Part shown: positions 56,119 through 63,535 of the stretch, one piece after another
Position numbering within the stretch: the stretch's first letter is position 1
Layout: each line of letters begins with the position of its first letter
DNA from: Actinomadura sp. 7K507
Lineage (GTDB): Bacteria; Actinomycetota; Actinomycetes; Streptosporangiales; Streptosporangiaceae
Assembly (NCBI RefSeq): GCF_004348425.1
Contig: NZ_SMKK01000016.1
Coordinates: 1 to 64,000 of the forward strand
Direction of reading: 5' to 3'
DNA length: 64,000 bases
Translations under genes and position numbers: made by a program
Notes under the pieces: model-generated
Told to the model about the DNA's origin: nothing
What the model saw: the letters and a program-made list of their open reading frames with translations, nothing else
The model's database searches: none

Positions 56119-56892
56119 ATGTCCAGCGGAGCACGCCACGGCATCGGCGCGCTGATCGGTGTGGTCGTGACGCCGATCATCGCCGCGTGCCTGATGTACG
56201 GGACGTACAGGCTCGGCAGGAGTGTGACGACCCTGCGGTTCGAGGGGGCCGACCGCTGGCTCGGCGCCGCGGCGCTGCTGGCCGCGGCGGTTCTCATCGG
56301 CCTGGTGGCGGGATCGCGGATCTCGCCGCTCGCCTCGCTCATCCCCGGTGCCGTCTATTCGCTCAGCGGTGCCCTCTGGGTCGTGTCGCCGCGCTGGTCC
56401 TTCCAGAACACGGCGTCCGAACTCCCTTCGGAACTCTCGCGGGGCTACATGGTCATCGGCCCCTACGGCGTCTTCCTGGTGATCGGAGTGGCGCTCCTCC
56501 TGGCGTCCTTGGCGCCGTCACGGTGGAGGTCGCTCAGGGGCGCGGGGGCCGCGCCGCGCTTCGGGGGGCCGCCGCCCGCTCCGATGGGCCCGCCTCCCAT
56601 GCACGGCGCCCAGCAGCCCATGGGGGCGCACCAGCCGCCGCAGGCGCCTCCCGGGCCGGGGCAGAGCCCGCCGTGGCAGGGCGCGCCCCAGTACGGGCAG
56701 CCGCCCGCTCAGCCGGGTGCCGCCAACCCGCCTCCGCTGCCCTCCGGCCCTCCCGCGGCTCCCGCCGCTCCGGCGGCGCCCGCTCCGGCGCAGCCCGCCG
56801 ACGACAGGCCCGAGTCCTCCCCCCGGCGCGGGCCGGACGAGGACAACCCGGGCGAATGGACCCAGATGTACGGCGGCAACCGCCCCCAGTGA
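56119..56892 (+). CDS. Four-helix membrane protein with Pro-rich tail, unrecognised
   Basis: 257 residues from ATG 56119 (GGAGGTGG upstream). Four membrane helices (about 12-32, 50-70, 76-98, 118-140) are followed by about 110 residues rich in Pro, Ala and Gln (GPPPMHGAQQPMGAHQPPQ type) ending in EWTQMYGGNRPQ, a tail often seen in actinobacterial membrane proteins that end in WTQMY. No function is assigned. Confidence 0.75.
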   Translation: MSSGARHGIGALIGVVVTPIIAACLMYGTYRLGRSVTTLRFEGADRWLGAAALLAAAVLIGLVAGSRISPLASLIPGAVYSLSGALWVVSPRWSFQNTASELPSELSRGYMVIGPYGVFLVIGVALLLASLAPSRWRSLRGAGAAPRFGGPPPAPMGPPPMHGAQQPMGAHQPPQAPPGPGQSPPWQGAPQYGQPPAQPGAANPPPLPSGPPAAPAAPAAPAPAQPADDRPESSPRRGPDEDNPGEWTQMYGGNRPQ

Positions 56893-56930
56893 GGCCCTGG
56901 ACGTGAGGCGCTGGACGTGAGGCTCTAGAG
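56890..56930. repeat. 14-bp tandem repeat between convergent genes
   Basis: TGAGGC(C/G)CTGGACG repeats at 56890 and 56904, with a partial third copy from 56918. The first copy starts at the TGA of the membrane-protein gene and the third runs into the GDPD stop (56925-56927). Confidence 0.85.
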
Positions 56931-57674
56931 GGCCGCGAGGACGCCGGGGACGTCGTTGACGACCATCGCGTCGAAGCCCGCGGCCGCATAGGCCGGAGCC
57001 GTCTCCGCCGTGGGGCACCAGACGATGACCTCCAGGCCCGCCTTGTGCGCGACGTCCACGGAGTGCTCCAAGGGGCGCAGCCGCGTGTCGGGGTGGTCGA
57101 GGCCGCAGGAGCCGGTGTGCACGGCGACCGCGTCCAGGCCGAGCCCCGCCGCGGCGGGGACGGCGTGCCACAGCGGGAACCGGAGCCACGTCAGAAGGCC
57201 CAGCGGGACGCCGGGCAGCTCGCCGCGCAGGAAGAGCAGCAGCGCCGGGTCGAACGAGGTGACCAGGAGGCGGCGCCGCTCGGCCTCGCGCCTCAGCACC
57301 GGCAGGAGCAGCGCCCCGGTGCGGCGGGACGGGGCATCCGCCGCGTCCTCCAGGACGGTCTTGACGTCCACGTCCACGGCGACGTCCGGTGGCAGCGCGT
57401 CGAAGATCTCCGTGAGCCGGGGCAGGCCCCCGGCCGTGGCGGGGAGGTCCACCACGTAGCCGCCATCGGGGACGGTCGGGTCGTGCCGCAGGACGAGGTC
57501 GTCGTCGGCGGTGCGCGTCACGTCGATCTCGACCCACGAGAGGCCCGCGTCGACGGCCGCGAGCATCGACGGCAGCGTGTTCTCGGCGACGGGCCCGCCG
57601 GAGCCGGGCGGCGTCGGGTCGCCCGAGCCGTAGCCGCGGTGCCCGATGACCGCGGGAGTGCGTTCGAAGATCAA
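56925..57674 (-). CDS. Glycerophosphodiester phosphodiesterase
   Basis: 249 residues. GDPD TIM-barrel signatures: IGHRGYG with the first catalytic His, PVAENTLPSMLAAVDAGLSWVEIDVTRTADDDLVLRHDPTV with Glu, Asp and the second His, and late VIVWCPTAETAPAYAAAGFDAMVVNDV. It hydrolyses glycerophosphodiesters to glycerol-3-phosphate and an alcohol. There is no signal peptide, so cytoplasmic. Its ATG overlaps the stop of the IspD-like gene upstream. Confidence 0.92.
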   Translation of the reverse strand: MIFERTPAVIGHRGYGSGDPTPPGSGGPVAENTLPSMLAAVDAGLSWVEIDVTRTADDDLVLRHDPTVPDGGYVVDLPATAGGLPRLTEIFDALPPDVAVDVDVKTVLEDAADAPSRRTGALLLPVLRREAERRRLLVTSFDPALLLFLRGELPGVPLGLLTWLRFPLWHAVPAAAGLGLDAVAVHTGSCGLDHPDTRLRPLEHSVDVAHKAGLEVIVWCPTAETAPAYAAAGFDAMVVNDVPGVLAAL

Positions 57675-58372
57675 CTGTTGTCCTCACCGGCGAGATGCTC
57701 GGCGACCACCACGTCGAGCGGCTGGGTGACCTTGAGGTTGCGCTCGCTGCCCGCGACGACCCGGATCGGGACGCCGGGCAGGTAGCGGTGCACGATCCCG
57801 CAGTCGTCGGTGGCGCGCAGCGCCGGGTCGGCGAGCGCCAGCTCGTACGCCTTTCGGATCGTCCCGAGGTGGAAGCCCTGCGGGGTCTGGAACCGGCTCA
57901 TCGTCTCGCGCGGCGGCATGGAGGCGACGACGCCGTCCTCGACGACCACCATCGTGTCGGACGCGGGCAGCCCCACCGCGACGGCCTCGTGGCCGTCCAG
58001 GCCGTCCAGGACACGGCTGATCACCCCGTGGTCCACGAAGGGGCGGGCCGCGTCGTGGAACAGCACCCGGACGTCGCCGGGATGGCCGGACAGCGTGCGC
58101 AGCGCCGCGACCGTGGACGCGGTGCGCGTGCCGCCGCCCTCGACGACCGCCGCCGCCTTGCGGAACGGCGCGGCGATCGCGGCGGCCTCGCGCAGATGCC
58201 CGGCCGCCATCACGACCACGACCTCGCCGATGTCCGGATGCGTGTCGAAGGCGCCGATCGCGTGCGCCAGGATCGGGCGCCCGCCGACGTCGATGAGCTG
58301 CTTCGGGCGCCCCGCGCCCATGCGCTCGCCGGTCCCTCCGGCCAGGACCACCGCAACGGCCCGCGTCGCCAT
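57671..58372 (-). CDS. ispD: IspD/TarI-type cytidylyltransferase
   Basis: 233 residues from ATG 58372. Nucleotidyltransferase motif VAVVLAGGTGERMGAGRPKQLIDVGGRPILAHAIG, then EGGGTRTASTVAAL, VLFHDAARPFVDHGVI, RFQTPQGF and TDDCGIVH. These fit 2-C-methyl-D-erythritol 4-phosphate cytidylyltransferase (isoprenoid pathway); TarI-like enzymes making CDP-ribitol share the fold. IspF and other MEP genes are not adjacent, and the CDP-alcohol cluster is, so a polyol role cannot be excluded. Confidence 0.85.
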   Translation of the reverse strand: MATRAVAVVLAGGTGERMGAGRPKQLIDVGGRPILAHAIGAFDTHPDIGEVVVVMAAGHLREAAAIAAPFRKAAAVVEGGGTRTASTVAALRTLSGHPGDVRVLFHDAARPFVDHGVISRVLDGLDGHEAVAVGLPASDTMVVVEDGVVASMPPRETMSRFQTPQGFHLGTIRKAYELALADPALRATDDCGIVHRYLPGVPIRVVAGSERNLKVTQPLDVVVAEHLAGEDNS

Positions 58373-58456
58373 CTCACCTCGGCTTCCAGGACACCCGGTC
58401 ATCGGGTGACTACGCTGTGCACCTGCCCATGATTCTCCGAACGGCCGGAGGCCACG

Positions 58457-59230
58457 ATGGATCAGGCGCTCCGGTGCGACCGTCCGGTCACGCTCAACGT
58501 ACCGGACCACCCCGTGATCACCCGCCCGGACCGAGAGGCGGTCGAGGCCGTGGACGTCGAAGCCGTGGACGGCGACGGCCTCATCGACGCCTACGTGGTC
58601 GGCCCGTGCTCGCCCGTCGTCGCGCGGTGGTCGGCCCGGCGCGGGCTCACGCCGGACGCCGTCCTGGCGCTCTCGCTGGTCGCCGCGGTGCTGGCGGCGG
58701 TGTGGTTCTCCGCCGGGACGCGCGGCGGGCTGATCACCGGGGCGCTGCTGGTGTGCGTGTCGTTCGTCTTCGGCCAGGTGGGCCAGGGGCGGGTGGACGG
58801 GCCGGACGCCCACTGGGCCGGCGCGTCCGGCGCCTGGCCCGCCGCGCTCCTCGACCGGGTCAAGGAATTCGTCGTGTACGCGGGGCTGGCGGCGGGGGCC
58901 ACCGCGGGGAACCTGTGGTGGGCGGCGCTGGGCGCCGTCGTGCTGCTGTCCGTCCGGCACACGGCGGAGGCGTCGTTCTCGATGAGCCCGGCGTCCGCAT
59001 CGATGGGCAAGGCGTCCGCGGCCGACGGGACGGGAGGAGCGTCGCGCCGGAGCACGTTCCTGCGGCGGGCCGGGAACAGTCTCGGGCTGCCGTTCGGCGA
59101 ACGGCTCGCGCTGATCGCGGCCATCGCCGCCTTCGGCGGCGCCCGGCCGGTGTTCGCCGTGCTCCTGGCCTGGGGTTCGGTCGTCACCGCCGTGGCCCTG
59201 TCGCGACGACTGGCGAGGTCTCTCACATGA
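58457..59230 (+). CDS. CDP-alcohol phosphotransferase-like membrane protein with degenerate active site
   Basis: 257 residues from ATG 58457 (GGAGG upstream). Several membrane helices (about 65-110, 140-170, 210-240). The family motif (D..DG..AR........G...D...D) is recognisable at RVDGPDAHWAGASGAWPAALLDRVKE but is damaged: the first Asp is Gly, the Arg is His, the third Asp is Ala, and the loop is three residues short. The DRVKEFVVYAGLA continuation fits its closest relatives. It is probably not catalytic, perhaps structural. It is coupled to the next gene by a relay ORF. Confidence 0.75.
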   Translation: MDQALRCDRPVTLNVPDHPVITRPDREAVEAVDVEAVDGDGLIDAYVVGPCSPVVARWSARRGLTPDAVLALSLVAAVLAAVWFSAGTRGGLITGALLVCVSFVFGQVGQGRVDGPDAHWAGASGAWPAALLDRVKEFVVYAGLAAGATAGNLWWAALGAVVLLSVRHTAEASFSMSPASASMGKASAADGTGGASRRSTFLRRAGNSLGLPFGERLALIAAIAAFGGARPVFAVLLAWGSVVTAVALSRRLARSLT

Positions 59231-59247
59231 CGGTGTCTCTCACATGA
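59227..59247 (+). CDS. Six-codon relay ORF between the phosphotransferase-like and DUF5941 genes
   Basis: ATG 59227 overlaps the preceding TGA, and its own TGA overlaps ATG 59244 of the DUF5941 gene; the peptide is MTVSLT. It arises from a 17-base tandem duplication (CTCTCACATGACGGTGT, then the near-identical second copy) that repeats the ATGA overlap. Confidence 0.35.
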   Translation: MTVSLT

Positions 59248-59843
59248 CGGTCACGACCCTGCGGATCCACCGCGACGACGGCCCCGCGAGCCGGGCGCTC
59301 GGCCGGATGGCGCGGGGACGGCTCGCGCCGCTGCCGGCCGCCCTCGCGGCGGCGGCCCTGACCGCCGTCCTGCTGACCCTGCCGCCGGAGGGCGGCCCGG
59401 CGCCCGCGCTGTTCGCCCCGGTCATCGCGCTGCTGCTGGCCGGGCCCGCGTCCGCGCACCCGCACGACGGACGCCTGGACTGGCTCGCACCGCCTATTTC
59501 GCGCGGGATCGAGTATGGTTACCTCGCCGTGCTGGGGTTCGCGCAGGCGGTTTCGGCGCCGCTCGTCTACGTGCTGATCGCGGTTCTCGCGCTCCACCAC
59601 TACGACATCGTGTACCGCACCCGCCAGGGGCGCCGGCCGCAGGAGTGGGTCCTGCGCGCCGGACTCGGGTGGGAGGGCCGGATGCTGTTCGCGGCCGTCG
59701 CGGGCCTTTCCGGTCTGCTCCCGTTCGCGTACGCCGCGCTGGCCGCCTACCTTGGCGTGTTGTTCGGCGCCGAGAGCGCCGTCGCGTGGGCGCGAGGTCG
59801 CGGCAGCGGCGTGATGGTCGACCTGAAGGAAGAGGAAGCATGA
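59244..59843 (+). CDS. DUF5941 membrane protein
   Basis: 199 residues. Membrane helices at about 28-50, 55-72, 95-118 and 150-175. Core motif HPHDGRLDWLAPPISRGIEYGYLAVLGFA ... LALHHYDIVYRTRQG ... WEGRML is the DUF5941 signature, seen in other actinobacteria fused or next to CDP-alcohol phosphotransferase/nucleotidyltransferase genes. It is overlapped by four bases with the next gene. The role is unknown; it may help the phosphotransferase partners in the membrane. Confidence 0.85.
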   Translation: MTVTTLRIHRDDGPASRALGRMARGRLAPLPAALAAAALTAVLLTLPPEGGPAPALFAPVIALLLAGPASAHPHDGRLDWLAPPISRGIEYGYLAVLGFAQAVSAPLVYVLIAVLALHHYDIVYRTRQGRRPQEWVLRAGLGWEGRMLFAAVAGLSGLLPFAYAALAAYLGVLFGAESAVAWARGRGSGVMVDLKEEEA

Positions 59844-60571
59844 TCGGCATGGTGCTGGCGGCAGGGGCGGGCCGGAGGCTGCGGCCCTACACCGACACGC
59901 TCCCCAAGGCCTTGGTCCCCGTGGACGGTGAGACCACCATCCTCGACATCGCCCTGGGCAACTTCGCCGAGGTCGGCCTGAACGACGTCGTCATTGTCGT
60001 CGGCTACTGCGCGGGCGCCGTAGAGGAGCGCAAGGCCGCCCTGGAGGAGCGGTACGGCGTGACCATCACGCTCGTCCACAACGACAAGGCCGAGGAGTGG
60101 AACAACGCCTACTCCATGTGGCTGGCTCGGGAGCACTTCTCCAAGGGCGTCCTCATGGTCAACGGCGACACGGTCCATCCGGTGAGCGTCGAGAAGACGC
60201 TACTGGCCGCCCGTGGACCGGACATCCTCCTGGCCGTGGACAACGTGAAAACTCTCGCCGACGAGGAAATGAAGGTCACCCTCGACGGCGAGGGTCACCT
60301 GGAGACCATCACCAAGCTGATGGACCCCTCCACCGCGAACGGCGAGTACATCGGCGCCACCCTGATCGAGCCCGCCGCCGCCGGGCCGCTGGCCGACGCC
60401 CTCAAGACCACCTGGGAACGCGACCCCGACCTCTACTACGAGGACGGCTACCAGGAGCACGTGCACCGCGGCGGCCGCATCGGCATCGCGCCGATCGGCG
60501 ACGTCGACTGGGTCGAGGTCGACAACCACGACGACCTGGAGAAGGCCCGCCGGATCGCCAAGGGCTACTAG
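59840..60571 (+). CDS. LicC/IPCT-like NTP transferase
   Basis: 243 residues from ATG 59840, overlapping the previous TGA. Nucleotidyltransferase signature MVLAAGAGRRLRPYTDTLPKALVPVDG, then IVVGYCAGAVEERK and VNGDTVHP with the metal-binding Asp, and late VDWVEVDNHDDLEKARRIA. This subgroup adds CMP (or another NMP) to phosphorylated alcohols such as phosphocholine or inositol-1-phosphate. It probably activates the alcohol used by the downstream CDP-alcohol phosphotransferase. Confidence 0.88.
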   Translation: MIGMVLAAGAGRRLRPYTDTLPKALVPVDGETTILDIALGNFAEVGLNDVVIVVGYCAGAVEERKAALEERYGVTITLVHNDKAEEWNNAYSMWLAREHFSKGVLMVNGDTVHPVSVEKTLLAARGPDILLAVDNVKTLADEEMKVTLDGEGHLETITKLMDPSTANGEYIGATLIEPAAAGPLADALKTTWERDPDLYYEDGYQEHVHRGGRIGIAPIGDVDWVEVDNHDDLEKARRIAKGY

Positions 60572-60643
60572 AGCCGTCACGACCGTCACCACCGTCACGA
60601 CCGGGCCCCCGGGCCATCGACAGCGCGGACGACGAGGAGGCCC

Positions 60644-61717
60644 ATGCCCCTGCTGACGCGGATGCTGAACGCGCCGCTCTCCATCGACGTGCGGCGCGGT
60701 GCCGTCGCCGCACTCGGCGAGCTGCTCGCCGACAAGCGGATCGCGACCGAGGGACGCGTGGCGATCGCGGTCGGCCCCGGCCAGGGCGACCAGATCGCCG
60801 ACCATGTCCGGCCGTCCCTGGCGGCCTGCGAGGTCTTCCGGGTGGCGGGCGGCACCGTGGACGCGGCCGTCGACCTGGCCGGCAAGCTGCGCGGCGGGTC
60901 CTACGAGGCCGTCGTCGGGATCGGCGGCGGCCGGACGATCGACGCCACCAAGTACGCGGCGACGCTGTCGGGCATCCCGATGGTGTCGGTCGCCACGAAC
61001 CTGTCCCACGACGGGATCTGCTCGCCGGTCGCCTCGCTCACCCACGAGAACGGCAAGGGCTCGTTCGGCGTGGTGATGCCGCTGGCCATGGTCGTCGACC
61101 TCGACTACGTGCGCGCCGCGCCCGACCGCCTCGTCCGCGCCGGCGTCGGCGACGTGCTGAGCAACTTCTCCGCAGTGGACGACTGGCTGCTCGCGTCCGC
61201 CGAGTGCGGCGAGCGCGTCGACCGGATGGCGCTCACCGTCGCCCGGACCGCCGCCGAGGCGCTGCTGCACCAGCCGGAGTCGATCGAGTCCGACCGGTTC
61301 CTGACCGTGCTGGCCGAGAGCCTGGTGCTGTCGGGGATGTCGATGGCGTTCGCGGGCGACTCCCGTCCCGCGAGCGGCGGCGACCACGAGATCCTGCACG
61401 CCATCGACCACCTCTACCCGGACACCGCGAACCACGGCGAGCTGGCCGGGATCGGCACCGCGTTCTGCTACCACCTGCGCGCCACCCACCTCGGGGAGGG
61501 CGCGGAACGGCTGGAGGAGATCCTCGCGTGCCTCGGGCGGCACGGCCTGCCTCGCCTCCCCGGCGACGTCGGGCTGTCGGACGAGCAGTTCGCCGACGCC
61601 GTCCTGTACGCCCCGCGGACCCGGCCGGGCCGCTATACGATCTTGGAGCACCTGGGCCTCGACAAGGGTGAGACCCTCAAGGCGGTGGAGCAGTATGTCC
61701 AGGCCCATGGAGGCTGA
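60644..61717 (+). CDS. Glycerol-1-phosphate dehydrogenase-like (AraM/Fe-ADH family) enzyme
   Basis: 357 residues. NAD-binding GIGGGRTIDATKYAA (about 88-102), substrate region SVATNLSHDGICSPVASL, metal ligands in GVGDVLSNFSAVDDWLLA and SRPASGGDHEILHAIDH, all matching G1PDH/AraM proteins. That enzyme reduces dihydroxyacetone phosphate to sn-glycerol-1-phosphate, the archaeal-type backbone also made by B. subtilis AraM. It is likely to make the phosphorylated alcohol for this cluster, though a longer polyol is possible. It overlaps the next gene by 23 bases. Confidence 0.85.
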   Translation: MPLLTRMLNAPLSIDVRRGAVAALGELLADKRIATEGRVAIAVGPGQGDQIADHVRPSLAACEVFRVAGGTVDAAVDLAGKLRGGSYEAVVGIGGGRTIDATKYAATLSGIPMVSVATNLSHDGICSPVASLTHENGKGSFGVVMPLAMVVDLDYVRAAPDRLVRAGVGDVLSNFSAVDDWLLASAECGERVDRMALTVARTAAEALLHQPESIESDRFLTVLAESLVLSGMSMAFAGDSRPASGGDHEILHAIDHLYPDTANHGELAGIGTAFCYHLRATHLGEGAERLEEILACLGRHGLPRLPGDVGLSDEQFADAVLYAPRTRPGRYTILEHLGLDKGETLKAVEQYVQAHGG

Positions 61718-62570
61718 GTCCCCCGGGCGGGACCACCCCCCGGAGCCCGCCGGGGACGAGCAGCGGCCGCACCGCAAAGGCGCCTCGGTCGCCGACGTAC
61801 GGCGGTACGGCCAGCCGCCGGGGCTGAAGGACCGGCGCAACGAGGAGCACTGGGCAGGGCGCCTCTACATGCGCGACCTGTCCCCCTACTTCGCGTGGGC
61901 GGCGCTGCGCCTCGGGTTCAGCCCCAACCAGCTCACCTACCTGATGATGGCGAGCGGCGTCCTCGCCGGCGTCGTGGTGTCGCTGCCCGTGTCCGGCACC
62001 GGCGCGCTGTGGACGGCGCTCGGCGGCGCCGCGCTCATCCAGGTCTACCTGCTGCTCGACTGCGTGGACGGCGAGGTCGCCCGCTACCTGCGGCGGACCT
62101 CGGTGGCCGGGGTGTTCCTCGACCGGATCGGCCACTACCTGTCGGAGGTCGCCCTCCTGATCGGCCTCGGCTTCGCCGCCCAGGGCGGCTGGGAGAGCGG
62201 CGGCTGGGTCGAGCTCGGCCTCCTCGCCGCCCTCGGCGCCGCGCTGATCAAGGCGGAGACCGACAACGTCGTCGTCGCGCGCGCCAAGTCCGGCCTGCCC
62301 GCCGACCCGGCCGGCGGCGACCGGGCGCTGCGCCCCCGCTCCTCCGGCATCGCGCTCGCCCGGCAGGCGGCGTCGATGCTGCGCTTCCACCGCATCATCG
62401 GCGCGGTCGAGCTGTCACTGCTGATCCTGGCGGCCGCCGTGGTCGACACCGTCTTCGGCAACGACACCCCGGCCGCGATGCGCGTCCTGATGGCCGCGGT
62501 CGCCGCCGTCGCGGTCGTCCAGACCGTCCTGCACCTGGTCAGCATCCTCGCCTCCCGGAGGCTGAAGTGA
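61695..62570 (+). CDS. CDP-alcohol phosphotransferase
   Basis: 291 residues from ATG 61695 (GGTGGAG upstream; ATG 61707 possible). The N-terminus is hydrophilic; five or six membrane helices follow (about 65-280). The active-site motif is LLLDCVDGEVARYLRRTSVAGVFLDRIGH, which keeps the first three Asp residues and the Arg but has His at the position of the fourth Asp. It would transfer a phosphoalcohol from CDP to a lipid acceptor. The ATG start overlaps the dehydrogenase gene, and its stop overlaps the glycosyltransferase (GTGA). Confidence 0.88.
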   Translation: MSRPMEAESPGRDHPPEPAGDEQRPHRKGASVADVRRYGQPPGLKDRRNEEHWAGRLYMRDLSPYFAWAALRLGFSPNQLTYLMMASGVLAGVVVSLPVSGTGALWTALGGAALIQVYLLLDCVDGEVARYLRRTSVAGVFLDRIGHYLSEVALLIGLGFAAQGGWESGGWVELGLLAALGAALIKAETDNVVVARAKSGLPADPAGGDRALRPRSSGIALARQAASMLRFHRIIGAVELSLLILAAAVVDTVFGNDTPAAMRVLMAAVAAVAVVQTVLHLVSILASRRLK

Positions 62571-63535
62571 CCTCCAGCCTCGACGAGGACTCCGTGGACG
62601 GGAACTCGGTGGACCCGCTCGCACAGCCTCCCGGCACCCGCGCGGACGGCGGCGTCGCGCTCAGCGTCGTGGTCCTGACCATGGGCAACCGCCCGGAGGA
62701 ACTGGCCCGCGCGGTGCGCAGCGTCTTCGACCAGGAACACGTCGGCGTCGAGGTCGTCCTCGTCGGCAACGGCGTCGCGGGCGACTGGCGGCCGGCCGGC
62801 GATCCCGTCTTCGACGACGAGCGCGTGACCCTGCTGCGCCTGCCGAAGAACGTCGGGATCCCCGCGGGCCGCAACCGGGGCGTGGCGGAGGCCACCGGCG
62901 AGGTGATCCTCTTCCTGGACGACGACGGCTGGTACCGCTCCACCCGCCTCGGCACGTACCTCCGCGACCGGTTCACCGCCGAACCCGACCTCGGCGTCGT
63001 CTCGTTCCGCGTCCGCGACCCCGAGGGCGGGCGCGGCGAGCGCCGCCACGTCCCGCGGCTGCGCGCCGGCGACCCGGAGCGCTCCTCCGCCGTCACCACG
63101 TTCCTCGGCGGCGCGTGCGCCGTCCGCCGCGCCGCGTTCGACGCCGCCGGCGGCCTGCCCGAGGACTTCTTCTACGCCCACGAGGAGACCGACCTCGCGT
63201 GGCAGATCCTCAACGCGGGCTACCGCATCGTGTACGACGCGTCCGCGGTCATGTTCCACCCGGCCGTCCTGCCGACGCGGCACGACATGTTCTACCGCTA
63301 CAACGCCCGCAACCGCGTCTGGCTGGCCCGCCGGAACCTCCCGTGGCCGCTCGCGCTCACCTACCTCGCCGTGTGGGTCGCCATGACGGTCCTGCGCGAG
63401 CGCAAGCCGAGCGCCCTCAAACCGTGGTTCAAGGGCTTCGCGGAAGGCTGGCGCAAACCGGCGGGCCCCCGCCGCCCCATCGCCTGGCGCACCGCCTGGC
63501 GCATGACGAGAACGGGCCGCCCTCCGATCATCTAA
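62567..63535 (+). CDS. Family 2 glycosyltransferase
   Basis: 322 residues from GTG 62567. GT-A core: SVVVLTMGNRPEELARAVRSVF, VGIPAGRNRGVAEATGEVILFLDDDG (DxD-type metal site), FLGGACAVRRAAFDAAGGLPEDFFYAHEETDLAWQIL with the ETDLAW acceptor motif. A short hydrophobic segment (about 255-275) suggests membrane association. It probably glycosylates the product of the phosphotransferase. Its TAA overlaps the stop of the convergent TetR gene. Confidence 0.92.
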   Translation: MTSSLDEDSVDGNSVDPLAQPPGTRADGGVALSVVVLTMGNRPEELARAVRSVFDQEHVGVEVVLVGNGVAGDWRPAGDPVFDDERVTLLRLPKNVGIPAGRNRGVAEATGEVILFLDDDGWYRSTRLGTYLRDRFTAEPDLGVVSFRVRDPEGGRGERRHVPRLRAGDPERSSAVTTFLGGACAVRRAAFDAAGGLPEDFFYAHEETDLAWQILNAGYRIVYDASAVMFHPAVLPTRHDMFYRYNARNRVWLARRNLPWPLALTYLAVWVAMTVLRERKPSALKPWFKGFAEGWRKPAGPRRPIAWRTAWRMTRTGRPPII

